A DNA stretch of 64,000 nucleotides from Pempheris klunzingeri (taxonomy: Eukaryota > Chordata > Actinopteri > Acropomatiformes > Pempheridae): the NCBI RefSeq assembly GCF_042242105.1, contig NC_092032.1, forward strand, positions 3,974,001 to 4,038,000, read 5' to 3'. The notes beneath the pieces are model-generated. The model did no database searches. It saw nothing but the letters and a program-made list of their open reading frames with translations, and was not told the DNA's origin. This document shows, piece after piece, positions 28,501 to 36,100 of this stretch (within the stretch, counting starts at the first letter, position 1; every line of letters starts with the position of its first letter). The position numbers were made by a program, and so were the translations under genes.

Positions 28501-31177
28501 ATCCATCCATCCATCCATCCAATCATCCATTCATTCATTTATCCATCCATCCAACCATCCATCCATCCATCCATCCATCTATCCATCCATCCATCCATCC
28601 ATCCATCCATCCAACCATCCATCCATCTATCCATCCATCCATCCATCCATCCATCCAACTATCCATCCATTCATCCAACCATCCATCCACCCATCCATCT
28701 ATCCATCCAACTATCAATCCATCCATCCCCTAACTCAGGACTAAGAGAGAGTTGAAAATAGTTTACCATTTTGGAAGAGTGGCTCTCCCTTTGGAACATG
28801 GAGGTTATTCAGCGTTAAGTTTGTGTGGTGAATGGAAACCAAATCTAGCCCCAGCATCATCCTTAAAGCCTGAAAGCAGATGGACATGTGAACATTTGTT
28901 TGCACACATTTCCTTTTCCATCAGTCCCTCTCTAACAAACGGCTAAGCTCCACGGTGTTACAACTGTTGTGGTGGAATTTGCCATATGCCCCACCTTACT
29001 GCAGTCTCCTCTATTGCCACACAGGGTACTAATGTAGACTGCCCAGGTGCCGTCAGTGGATGAGGCAAGCAGGTAGGTGCAGCTGCCCTGGAAGTGAAAG
29101 TGCCTCCTGTCAAAAGTGCGGAAGTGAGCACCACCCCAGGACATGCAGGTGGCTGAGCTCTGAGGCATCCTGGCGCTACCCAGCAGAGCAGCATGTACCA
29201 GAGGAGAGGCCTGGGAGTCTAGAGAGGAGGAGAGGGTGTGTGTGGGGGGTTTATTTCTCATTGTCATATGGAATACAAGCTGCAGACTTCTCAGTGCATG
29301 AAAGAAAAATATAATTTAAAGAGAAATATATCCAGTACAAGTCACTGATTAATACTTGAACAACATCCAAGTGTGAATGCATGTTCTCTGACCAGGAAGG
29401 AGAGTGTAGGTGCAAGACAGGCAGGTGTGGTCGGAGGAATTCCTCCAGCTCAGCCCCCACAGGCTGCTGCAGCACTGCTCCATGGGCATCAAGGAGGAGT
29501 TATGGACTCCAGGGAACTCCTCACAACTCCACGTGGAGTAGCACTGGCCACGCGCACCCACACCTACACAGAGAGACCAGGTTACAAAAAGTCTGAAGGC
29601 AGTAGATGCAGAGGAAAAGTGTGAGAGAGACGGGGACTGGTGTGTTTTACTAAACCCACAATAGCTCGTAGAAATGCTTCGAATCTTTAGGAAAACACTG
29701 AAAAGTATTGATAAGTTGTTTTCTATTCTAACGCGGTTCATTTAAAGTTGTTATAACCGTTTCTTTGTAGCAGTAAAATGAAAATATGGCTCAACCTTGG
29801 ATTGCACAAGGGAATGAAGAATAACAAGTAAGAATGTCACACACTGCTCTCTTCATTGAGTTATGCATTCATTTGAAATGACAAAATAAATAAATCAACA
29901 ACCAAACATCTGGAAGCATGCTTGTAATATACATATTAAAACAGTGAAAATAAAAAAATCCAATTAGATAATAATATTTAATATAAACTTCCTAAGCTTA
30001 AATATATAGCACACTATACAAAAGATTGGCTATTCGTACTGATTTGTTGATATCGATTCAAACTTTTGTTGGTTACAGTACGCTTACATTCTATATGTAT
30101 ATATGTAATTATGGCTGCATCCGCTAAAAGGTGCTGATGTGTTGATTCCTGTCCTCACCCTCAGAGCAGCGTGGTCCAGCCCAGCCTTCACAGCACACCC
30201 TCACCGTCCTGTTCACCATCTGACTGTCCATCTCCGGGGGTCTAAGGTCCGTACACATCAGGTGGAAAGTCAATATATTCACAATACTGTCATACTGTCA
30301 TACATCTCCTCTTGGACAGCAAATACTTTACTGTTGGCCAGCATCTACACAGATACAGCATGTTGCAAGTTAAACTGATGCCGTTTTAGGACTTTTCACT
30401 CACTTGTACAAGAAACAGGAGGCCTTGGAGCCCTGCTGTTTGTAATATAGTGCGATGCCATCATCACTCCCATGCCTGACGCGCATCCTGTCCACGTCCA
30501 GCCTCCAGCCCTGGGTGTTATACTGATACACCTCAGAGCAGCTCACTTCGAGCTGCAGACGTGGGGACAGGATTCGCTCGACTCTTTCCTCCATCGTGCG
30601 TTCACACCAGTGTCTGGAACAGAACACGTGGATTTCATTTCCTCTCCAATACTTGCGTGTTTAAGTGAGAGACTTAAGGTCCTGAATTCAAAGGTCAAGA
30701 TGGAACTTCTACTCTCTGCTTGCATGAGAATTCCCGTTAGAAAACCAAATCAGATACAGATGAAGTAAGTCAGCAATGTGTTGGTGCCATTGTAAATAGT
30801 TCTACTGTCAAATGAAAAGATCCTGCAGTTGGGTTCCTTTATAAAAACACATTGATAATCTTATGGCGCGTATTACTTGCATGCACACCAGTCCAAGAAG
30901 ATACAGAGGCTCGTTTACTTCAGCTCAAACAAATCCAGCACACTATTAGAACATGAACCACTTCAGTGCAACTTTAATACAAATTCTAAGATCTAAGTTT
31001 GACCGTTAAATATCAACTGTAACAAATGTTTGGCTTAGTGGAATGAATAAATAATAATCATTTATCTCTCTGCACAATCTTTCCTACCTTCCTCATCTCT
31101 GTACCTGGTGTGCCTCATACTCACCCCATTCCCTTCACTGTCTGCAACCCAAGCAGAATCAGCACCAGTGTCTCCAT
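526..31177 (-). CDS. sspo: SCO-spondin, 5' 61 coding exons (gene continues past left edge)
   Basis: SCO-spondin is a giant secreted glycoprotein made by the subcommissural organ and floor plate. It polymerises into Reissner's fibre in the cerebrospinal fluid and is needed for straight body axis in fish (known for the family). Seen here: a start codon at 31177 opening a hydrophobic leader, then 61 exons with GT-AG borders whose phases all match, giving 3,098 codons without a stop. Domain order is EMI, VWD1-C8-TIL, VWD2-C8-TIL, VWD3-C8-TIL, LDLa x10, TSP1, TIL/VWC, FA58C, LDLa x2, FA58C, LDLa, Gly-Pro linker, LDLa x2, TSP1 x2, TIL. No other family combines these. The last visible exon exits in phase 1 at 526; the remaining TSP1-rich region and the C-terminal cystine knot are outside the window. 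Exon edges were set by eye and a few may shift by some bases. Confidence 0.95.
1251..1282 (+). repeat. G homopolymer (32 nt) abutting the sspo exon 59 acceptor
   Basis: Read in sense direction it is 32 C followed at once by AG and exon 59. It therefore forms the whole visible polypyrimidine tract of that acceptor. Confidence 0.95.
1371..1919 (-). CDS. sspo: sspo exons 57-58: two LDLa repeats
   Basis: Exons are 1764-1919 and 1371-1529 (about residues 2834-2938). Exon 57 encodes a linker and an LDLa with [13 protein letters not shown]. Exon 58 encodes a Pro-rich linker ([10 protein letters not shown]) and an LDLa ending [10 protein letters not shown]. Both are symmetric phase 1-1 exons. In exon 58 the usual CDG is replaced by CNLQKDC, so one calcium-cage residue differs. 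Confidence 0.88.
1618..1656 (+). repeat. TG microsatellite in sspo intron
   Basis: About 18 TG units with one interruption, between sspo exons 57 and 58. Confidence 0.95.
2133..2581 (-). CDS. sspo: sspo exons 55-56: Thr-rich Gly-x-Pro-Gly repeat linker
   Basis: Exons are 2387-2581 and 2133-2243 (about residues 2732-2833). They encode no Cys and no known fold. A short unit of the form (S/T)-G-x-P-G-(L/F/I)-(H/Q) recurs at least six times, separated by Thr/Ser clusters, for example TGRPGFH, TGAPGIH, TGQPGLQ, TGQPGLH and SGKPGLQ. This looks like an O-glycosylated, partly collagen-like spacer that grew by internal duplication. Both exons keep the frame with clean borders, so I call them coding. 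Confidence 0.75.
2752..2928 (-). CDS. sspo: sspo exon 54: LDLa repeat after FA58C-2
   Basis: A single phase 1-1 exon encoding a Ser/Thr linker and one LDLa repeat with the calcium cage [13 protein letters not shown] (about residues 2673-2731). It lies directly downstream of the second discoidin domain. A 10-nt C run on the sense strand sits upstream of its TAG acceptor. Confidence 0.88.
3035..3736 (-). CDS. sspo: sspo exons 51-53: second FA58C (discoidin) domain
   Basis: Exons are 3616-3736, 3290-3503 and 3035-3176 (about residues 2514-2672). It starts [20 protein letters not shown], contains [19 protein letters not shown] and the [10 protein letters not shown] strand, and ends [20 protein letters not shown] followed by LGC. 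This is a better match to the FA58C consensus than the first copy. The two copies differ in central exon structure (two exons versus one) but share the 142-nt last exon, suggesting an old intragenic duplication. Confidence 0.9.
3841..5109 (-). CDS. sspo: sspo exons 47-50: two LDLa repeats, Pro/Thr linker and a 22-nt microexon
   Basis: Exons are 4939-5109, 4531-4711, 4258-4336 and 3841-3862 (about residues 2363-2513). Exon 47 has a Pro/Thr linker then an LDLa ([13 protein letters not shown]). Exon 48 has another ([13 protein letters not shown]). Exon 49 encodes only a low-complexity linker ([13 protein letters not shown]). Exon 50 is a predicted 22-nt microexon encoding DGGPGHR and part of a Gly. 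It is needed to keep the phase between exon 49 (exit 0) and exon 51 (entry 1), and has CAG and GTGAG borders. The linker and microexon are less certain than the LDLa exons. Confidence 0.75.
5198..6435 (-). CDS. sspo: sspo exons 43-46: first FA58C (discoidin) domain
   Basis: Exons are 6308-6435, 5689-5809, 5441-5568 and 5198-5339 (about residues 2190-2362). The domain opens with [18 protein letters not shown], continues through GWSPEP, the beta-strand [14 protein letters not shown] and [12 protein letters not shown], and closes with [18 protein letters not shown] and a final GC. These are discoidin/coagulation factor 5/8 type C landmarks; such domains bind phospholipids, glycans or collagen-like ligands. 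The last exon (142 nt) is the same length as the last exon of the second FA58C domain. Confidence 0.9.
6558..10099 (-). CDS. sspo: sspo exons 35-42: TSP1, TIL and VWC modules
   Basis: Exons are 9868-10099, 9586-9738, 8793-8930, 8509-8691, 8265-8415, 7473-7632, 7207-7255 and 6558-6650 (about residues 1804-2189). Exon 35 ends LDLa-10 and starts a TSP1 repeat ([17 protein letters not shown]). Exon 36 is a second TSP1 ([16 protein letters not shown]). Exons 37-38 form a TIL plus VWC module ([16 protein letters not shown]-type cysteines). Exon 39 is a TSP1 ([15 protein letters not shown]). Exon 40 is a VWC-like module (CQLCHCLPN). Exons 41-42 are a short Cys pair and a Thr/Val/Pro-rich linker to the discoidin domain. 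WxxW motifs in TSP1 are C-mannosylation sites in the family. Confidence 0.88.
10209..15276 (-). CDS. sspo: sspo exons 26-34: end of TIL-3 and LDLa array
   Basis: Exons are 15183-15276, 14875-15084, 13679-13884, 11641-11755, 11345-11466, 11065-11238, 10755-10988, 10534-10656 and 10209-10306 (about residues 1345-1803). After the TIL tail (CPCEWDG) and a VWC-like [10 protein letters not shown] segment come ten LDL-receptor class A repeats, recognised by CDGxxDCxDGSDE-type calcium cages; the tenth is split with exon 35. Exon 32 carries two full repeats. Exon 31 ends in a Ser/Thr/Pro linker. LDLa modules in SCO-spondin are thought to bind ligands, possibly lipoproteins. Introns here contain a MITE-like element and another interspersed repeat. 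Confidence 0.9.
11956..12040 (+). repeat. AT/GT-rich simple repeat in sspo intron
   Basis: Alternating TATATA, GTGTGTG and TATATGTATA blocks between sspo exons 28 and 29. Confidence 0.9.
12650..13187 (-). mobile_element. Tc1/mariner-like MITE-type element, copy B
   Basis: About 540 bp with inverted terminal repeats: GGTTAGGGATATTCG plus CTTTCAGGTGAAATTT at 12671-12701, matched in reverse at 13138-13169. The right end ends GTGAGTAGTGTA. The minus strand has a frameshifted relic of a transposase N-terminus (MRPRRHLT, then in another frame SVIRRLEQ and SGRPLATS). It lacks any DDE catalytic part, so it depended on another element to move. It is in the sspo intron between exons 29 and 28. Confidence 0.7.
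13995..14615 (+). repeat. Teleost interspersed repeat in sspo intron
   Basis: Begins at AAGGCCCGAGCACC, includes TTGAGGGCCTAAACATACCC, CATGAACTCGCAAAATGGC and ends near CAGCGCCACCTGGTGGCGAC. These blocks recur in many teleost genomes as a non-coding interspersed repeat. I cannot assign it to a named family. Confidence 0.5.
14794..14837 (+). repeat. TCTA tetranucleotide microsatellite
   Basis: About eleven units of CTAT/TCTA, ending 38 bp from the sspo exon 27 donor (exon edge at 14875). Confidence 0.95.
15399..16854 (-). mobile_element. Degenerate Tc1-like DNA transposon
   Basis: About 1.46 kb bounded by inverted repeats: CAGTTGCATTCAAAATTAG at 15399, matched in reverse by the end of the element at 16854 (TTTTGAGTGCAACTG). 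A TA precedes the left end. On the minus strand are pieces of a Tc1-family transposase: a helix-turn-helix part near 16330-16510, WSDETK (first catalytic Asp) near 16090, [11 protein letters not shown] (second Asp) near 15830, and [11 protein letters not shown] (third, Glu) near 15740. The pieces are in different frames, so the gene is dead. It sits in the sspo intron between exons 25 and 26. Confidence 0.9.
15579..16516 (-). pseudogene. Broken Tc1-like transposase
   Basis: The DDE transposase of the surrounding element. All three catalytic acidic residues are recognisable, but the reading frame shifts at least twice between the helix-turn-helix part and the C-terminal part. It cannot make a full-length enzyme. 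Confidence 0.85.
17006..20615 (-). CDS. sspo: sspo exons 18-25: TIL-like module, VWD3, C8-3 and TIL-3 start
   Basis: Exons are 20405-20615, 19126-19220, 18793-19049, 18534-18668, 18200-18402, 17932-18059, 17270-17379 and 17006-17155 (about residues 915-1344). Exons 18-19 hold an extra TIL/VWC-like cassette ([17 protein letters not shown]). VWD3 is the only one of the three with the canonical [12 protein letters not shown] entry, and it ends [17 protein letters not shown]8-3 follows with [21 protein letters not shown] and [15 protein letters not shown]. Exon 25 opens the third TIL ([16 protein letters not shown]). Its acceptor lies just downstream of a 24-nt C run on the sense strand. Confidence 0.9.
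17167..17190 (+). repeat. G homopolymer (24 nt) at the sspo exon 25 acceptor
   Basis: On the transcribed sense strand this is a 24-nt C run placed about 11 nt before the acceptor at 17156, where the polypyrimidine tract belongs. Confidence 0.95.
19459..19503 (+). repeat. C homopolymer (45 nt) in sspo intron
   Basis: An uninterrupted run of 45 C in the intron between exons 18 and 19. Runs this long are unstable in sequencing, so the true length may differ. Confidence 0.95.
22302..25117 (-). CDS. sspo: sspo exons 12-17: VWD2, C8-2 and TIL-2
   Basis: Exons are 24976-25117, 24740-24878, 23746-23918, 23351-23569, 23090-23255 and 22302-22554 (about residues 551-914). The second VWD is divergent at its start ([17 protein letters not shown], no GDPH) but ends canonically with [18 protein letters not shown]. 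Exon 13 encodes a run of seven Gly. The C8 part is in exons 15-16 ([17 protein letters not shown]). Exon 17 is a TIL domain with CQCPPGLVQ and is 253 nt, the same length as the first TIL exon, as expected for duplicated VWD-C8-TIL units. Confidence 0.9.
25226..29218 (-). CDS. sspo: sspo exons 5-11: VWD1, C8-1 and TIL-1
   Basis: Exons are 28995-29218, 28767-28869, 27550-27708, 27369-27454, 27020-27172, 26161-26317 and 25226-25478 (about residues 173-550). VWD1 starts with a [14 protein letters not shown] segment in place of the canonical GDPHY motif and ends at [14 protein letters not shown] plus a DDFTTMSG segment. The C8 domain follows in exons 8-10 ([23 protein letters not shown]). Exon 11 (253 nt) is a TIL domain with CECPPGLY and a terminal KCNTC split over the next intron. 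Exon 8 has a weak donor (GTACTG). The intron between exons 6 and 7 contains the CATC tract. Confidence 0.9.
27848..28729 (+). repeat. CATC/ATCC tetranucleotide array, about 880 bp
   Basis: Nearly continuous CCAT units with scattered CTAT, CAAC and CATT variants, in the sspo intron between exons 6 and 7. Its right edge is 38 bp from the exon 6 donor. The tract gives long stop-free frames of His-Pro-Ser-Ile on one strand and Met-Asp-Gly-Trp on the other; these are artefacts of the repeat. Confidence 0.97.
29393..31177 (-). CDS. sspo: sspo exons 1-4: signal peptide and EMI domain
   Basis: Exons are 31125-31177, 30404-30613, 30159-30241 and 29393-29563, about residues 1-172. Exon 1 encodes Met-Glu-Thr followed by a Leu/Ile/Val-rich core, typical of a cleaved secretion signal. 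Exons 2 and 3 carry the EMI pattern: an N-terminal WCE motif, a central C-F-L-Y segment, and the closing [10 protein letters not shown] motif. EMI domains mediate multimerisation in extracellular proteins. Exon 4 is a Cys-rich segment ([17 protein letters not shown]) leading to the first VWD domain. Exon 4 uses a GTCAGA donor. Phases run 2, 2, 1, 1. Confidence 0.9.
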
Positions 31178-31230
31178 AGTCCTCTCCTCAATATTTGTGC
31201 TTCAAATTCCTGCAAGATGTTTGAATGCAA

Positions 31231-31256
31231 GTTTATATTCATAATCTGTTTGTTTT
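31231..31256 (-). promoter_or_regulatory. Candidate sspo core promoter: TATA-like and forkhead-like motifs
   Basis: On the minus strand a TATAAAC element (31231-31237) lies 54 nt before the sspo start codon. Just upstream is an AAAACAAACA stretch (31247-31256), matching the forkhead core. sspo is a floor-plate/SCO gene and FoxA factors drive floor plate, so the match is suggestive, but such short motifs are frequent by chance. Confidence 0.3.
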
Positions 31257-32894
31257 CTCAAAGATCATGATGTCGGTTTGGAGCCATCAACGTTGCCTTG
31301 AAGATTCAAAATTAAAAAGCGACTTTATTGGTAGGTGAATAAATTCTTTCTGACATTTGAAAAACAATAAGTCATCCCGGTTTACTACCTAATATTAAGA
31401 CTTCAACAAGTCAGACTGATTATAATGTGTTATCACTTTGAGTCATCAAACCAACCCCAATAAAGTTCCTTGAATTTATACATATTTTCATATCCTTCCC
31501 ACCCCATCTTCCTCCTTTAGGCAACAAAAGGTGCTCTTACCTTTGAGGTGCTTTGGGGAAATCTCTGGATTTTTGCCATAAACAATATTTTCACTATCCG
31601 TTTTTATGACTGTTTTTCTTTTTGTTCTGTCCAGCAGTATGTGATTCAGTCCTCAATGAAAGTGATACTACTGTGCCCTATCTGGGGAGCGGCTTTAAAT
31701 GCGGGGGTGACTCATTGCATGTACAGTAGCATCTGAAACTGCTGCTATTGGACATAAGTGGCAAGGTCACAGCTGGGAGGACAGGCATTGGTCACTGGAC
31801 CCGTAACGGGCACATCCTCTGACCTCGCCCTGTCAAACATTACAGGGTGCTTTAGGTGATAGCGGGGGTGGGGTCCTCAGCTACTCAATAAAGAGATGTT
31901 TGTCTGAGCCTAATCCTGTAAAGAGAGGCATTTCGGGAAGGATGATTGGGGCATTTATTCAATGAAGCGTGTCAACAGACATGGAGACTGAAGGGCTTTA
32001 GACTCACCAGTATCACAAGTCTGACCTCCTGACCCCAGAGCAAGGAGGCTCAAACACAGCTGTCACCACAGTACACCTAAACTTGGGGCCTGGAGGAGAG
32101 GAAGGATGTCACAAGGGTCTGCTTTAATGGCATACAGTAAGCAAAACAGCGTGTCATCATTTGCGTTCTCTCCATGTAAGTTTCTCTAACCTTGGAGACG
32201 CTGTGTTTCAAGAAAGAGACAACAAAGAGCTGTCACTTTGTGAGTTCACTGCTTCATCATCAGTTATGGAAAGAGGAAGGGTGAGAGCGAGGGGTGTGGA
32301 CGGAGACACAGGGGGGAGTTGGGAGATGCAGGTTATATTAGCCATGCATTCAGACAGTCTAAAGCCATGTTCTGTGAGGCTACAGTGTGATGTGTTCCAT
32401 GTTCAGTATCGTAGTTCAGCATGGTAGCGTGCTGACATTTGCTAGTTAGGACTGCAGACGCAGTACAGCTGAGGCTGATGGGATCATTGATTTGAAGACA
32501 TTTCCTCATAAAACAAAGACAGATGGCGCTGAGTGAAAAGTCAGGGGATCACCAAAGGCAGTATGAGTCTTGGATGTCTGTAAAATTAGTCCATCATCTA
32601 CATACTGAGAAATTTCACTGGAAAAGTCCAAATGTTGTCAGGGGATTACCAGTAGCAGCAGTAGCCTACCATGGGATTCACTGGTGCCTCATGCAGTGAT
32701 CATTTGAAGCAAATGAATAGGCAAAGTTCATCCTCTGGCTCCTTGTCTGTGTTGCTCAACAATGGGGGGAATGACATTTTTGCCTGGGCGATGCTCCAGC
32801 AGTGAGGATATTAATCATACATGTACTTTAAATCCTCCTTAAAACAGGCAAATCACATTTTATATTGCCTTGTGTTCCTTCATGCCTTTGATAT

Positions 32895-32962
32895 CTTATG
32901 TAAAGCACTCTGAATTGCCTTGTTGTTAAAAGGTCCCATACAAATAACCTTGCCTTGCCTTC
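32895..32962 (+). repeat. Fragment of a fish retroposon 3' tail
   Basis: The segment contains TAAAGCACTCTGAATTGCC, a CCATACAAATAA stretch and a CCTTGCCTTGCC tail. This combination is a familiar 3' end of interspersed retroposons in teleost genomes, ending in a short direct repeat. Only about 70 bp are recognisable. Confidence 0.5.
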
Positions 32963-33020
32963 TCCTGGACTATCTAAAAACAACATCTGTTATTTCATCA
33001 TATTTACAGCCCACTGTTGG

Positions 33021-33062
33021 CCAATCAGCCTCCGCTGCAGCAGAGTAGGAGGCTATATATAA
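33021..33062 (+). promoter_or_regulatory. aoc1 promoter: CCAAT and TATA boxes
   Basis: A CCAAT box at 33021-33025 and a TATATATAA box at 33054-33062 have typical spacing. Transcription would start near 33085-33095, giving a short 5' UTR before the first in-frame ATG at 33169. Confidence 0.6.
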
Positions 33063-33084
33063 GCAGCAGCCCAATGATCGTTGT

Positions 33085-33178
33085 TTCCATAAGGGAATTT
33101 TTCTCAATTGCTGAAGCTGGAGGACTGGAGTGATCAAACCTGTCTTGCATAACGTTTGAAGCAGGAGGATGACTGCAG
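33085..33178 (+). other. Predicted aoc1 exon 1 (5' UTR plus 10 coding bases)
   Basis: Downstream of the TATA box, an ATG at 33169 in good context (A at -3) is followed by a GCAG|GTACAG donor at 33178. Splicing to the acceptor at 33664 gives Met-Thr-Ala-Ala-Met, in frame with the signal peptide. The transcript start is estimated from the TATA position only. Confidence 0.5.
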
Positions 33179-36100
33179 GTACAGTAGTTGGGGTTTATTT
33201 CAGCTGGTGTTTCTCATGGGTCTACTTTGTGCATCATATATCAAAACAGGAGAATAAATTATAAATGTTACATGTTATAAAATCAAATTAATTCTATAGA
33301 ATTGCAGTGATGACTTGACTGGAATTTTGAAATTGACACGAGAATCCAGTTTATCTTGTTAGTGTGCAGCACAAACAGTGCAGGGAGATAAATAGAGATG
33401 GGGACAGCATTGGTAGATAAATAGAGGTTAATATTTACAGTACAGTTTGTGGTCATGTGTAGAGTTAGAGAAGACCCTAATATAATAAAAATTAATAAAA
33501 TACTGTAAAGGAAACAAGAAAGAATTGCTTATAGAGATTACTGTAGTTTTTGATCATTTAGTATATAAGAAATAAGAAAATTAGTTTGTGTGGGAAAAAA
33601 AGATTATATAAGTGGAAACAGGGCTTTGTCAAAGTACTCAAAGTGTATTTTCTCATCATTTCAGCCATGAGGCTTCTCTGTCCACTGCTGCTGGTCTGCT
33701 TGGCTGGTTGTAGTGCTTCCAGATCGAGAGAGTGGGCTCATCATGGTGCCCCAATGTTTGCTGACCTGACAGTACGTGAGATGAAAGCTGTCCGGGTTTA
33801 CCTGCATGGTCTCCCAGAGCTGGGGCTCACTGATGCTCAAAGCAAGACTCTGAAGAAGAACAGCATCCTGCTGATGGAACTCCATTTGCCAAGAAAGCAT
33901 GAAGCCCTGAGAGCTCTGGACCGTGGACAGGCCAAACCCCTCCGGCAAGCCCGCGTGATCGTCCAGTTTGCGAACCAGACCAATCCCAACATCACTGAGT
34001 ACATTGTGAGCCCTCTGCCGACACCAACGTCCCATGAAGTCAAAACATTCAAGGGGGATAGGCCTATCCGGTTTGAATCAAGGCCCATCACTGCTGCTGA
34101 GTATCACCACATTACTGGCATCCTTGAGAAGATAACAACTAAAGTCCACAAGCTCCTGTTTGAGACCACGGGAGGGTTTTCCTTCACTAACTGCTCTGAC
34201 CGCTGCCTGACGTTCTCAGACATAGCCCCCCGTGGGCTGGGTCCAGGTGAGAGGAGGACCTGGATCATGTTGCAGAAGTTTGTGGAGGGTTATTTCATCC
34301 ACCCAGTTGGGTTTGAGGTTCTGATCAACCACCAGGACCTGGACCCAGAAAAGTGGACAGTTGAGAAGGTGTGGTACAACAGCATGTATTTTGACAGTAT
34401 TGAGGAGTTGGTAGCAAAATATGAATCAGGAGGTGTTGAGAAGGTCAAGCTGCCTGATCATGACGACAGTGACCTCTACTCTACCTACATCCCCCGGGGG
34501 CAGAGCCACACGCCCACCAATATCCATGGGCCCAAGCTTGTAGAGCCCCAGGGACCTCGCTATCACACTGACCGCAACTTTGTCGAATACGCCGGGTGGT
34601 CTTTTGCCTACCGAGTCCGCTCATCAGCCGGACTTCAAGTCTTTGACCTCCGTTTTAATGGAGAGAGGATTGCCTATGAAATCAGCCTCCAAGAAGCTAT
34701 TGCCTTTTATGCTGGTGATACTCCTGCTGCCATGCAAACCAAGTATATCGATGCTGGCTGGGCAATGGGCGCCTCAACCTATGAACTGGCGCCTGGAATC
34801 GACTGTCCAGAAATTGCCACCTTTGTTGACCTTTACCACTACTTTGACACAGACAAACCTGTGCGCCACAGAAATGCACTCTGTATTTTTGAGATGACCA
34901 CTGCAATGCCTCTGAGAAGGCATTTCAACTTCAACTCCCAGGGGGGTTACAACTTCTACGGAGGGCTGGAAAACACTGTACTGGTTATGCGGACAACCTC
35001 AACTGTTTACAACTATGACTACATCTGGGACTTCCTCTTCTACCAGAATGGGGTGGTGGAGGTGAAGGTCAGTGCCACTGGATACATCCATGCCACTTTT
35101 TTTACACCCAATGGACTTCACTATGGTACAAAGGTGTACAACTATGTGCTGGGTAACCTGCACACACACCTCATCCATTATAAAGTGGACCTGGATATTG
35201 CTGGTGAGTATTATGGTGCAACCACCAATTTTAGGTCCGTTGTAAAGCAGTAATTCTTCATTGGCTGTCCTTTCTTCAAAAAATGGATGATTGAATTGAA
35301 TTTGAATATGAGAAGATGGTAAAATGAGCTTAAATGAAGGGCACGCAGAAATTTCACTTAAGCCTTTTATTGATGTGGCTTTATGGACTATAACCTGCCA
35401 TAAAGGAGACAGTCTTGGCCTTTCAAGCCTGTGCAACTGTTCTGTTGAAATGTGTGATCAAGGCTGTCTGTGATCAAGGCTATGTGCCCTGGATAAATCA
35501 ATAACTTAATCTTGTAAAACCAGTCTGCCACTTCCAATACTTTTAAAGTATATTCAACTTAACTCTGCTGAAACAGAGAAATGAATGATGGAGACATCTG
35601 ATGCAAAAGTAAATGTGTCCCGACAGACTGTTTATACCTTGACGTCTAACTTCTCCTGACAACTCTTGACTGTAACACAGGTCGAGAGAACAGCTTTGAG
35701 ACGTTGGATCTGAAATTCATCAACTTCACAAATCCCTGGAGCCCGAAGCATTTCATCGTTCAGTCCCAGCTCCACAGGACAGAGCACAAAACCGAGCGAT
35801 CTGCCGCTTTCCGCTTTGGCAAGAAGTTCCCACGCTACGTGCACTTCAACAACCCCAATGAGAAGAATAAATGGGGGCATCAAAAGGGTTATCGTATCCA
35901 GTTTAACTCGCATGCCAACAGTGTTCTTCCAAGAGGCTGGAGAGAGGAAAATGGCATCAGTTGGTCAAGGCAATAAGACATTTCCACTTATGTTTCTATA
36001 TAAAATACTTGTAGTAGATATAACTTGGTTAGAACTAACTATGTTAGAATCAGCTCTGTTCGACTGAACTATACAAAATTAAAACAAAGGCCCACTTAAG

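Larger units (their letters stand above)
31178..33020. other. Intergenic region between divergent sspo and aoc1
   Basis: About 1.9 kb separates the two start regions. I see no exon in it. It holds the candidate sspo promoter at its left end, the aoc1 promoter at its right end, and a retroposon-tail-like repeat at 32895-32962. Confidence 0.6.

Noticed and set aside
27755..28744. 329- and 305-codon plus-strand open frames and minus-strand frames rich in Met-Asp-Gly-Trp
   Set aside because: They are translations of the CATC tetranucleotide array inside an sspo intron. Any frame through such a repeat lacks stops.
33586..33666. Upstream in-frame ATG for aoc1 at 33586
   Set aside because: It lies in the intron before a TTTCAG acceptor. 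The peptide from it precedes the true signal peptide and resembles nothing in the family.
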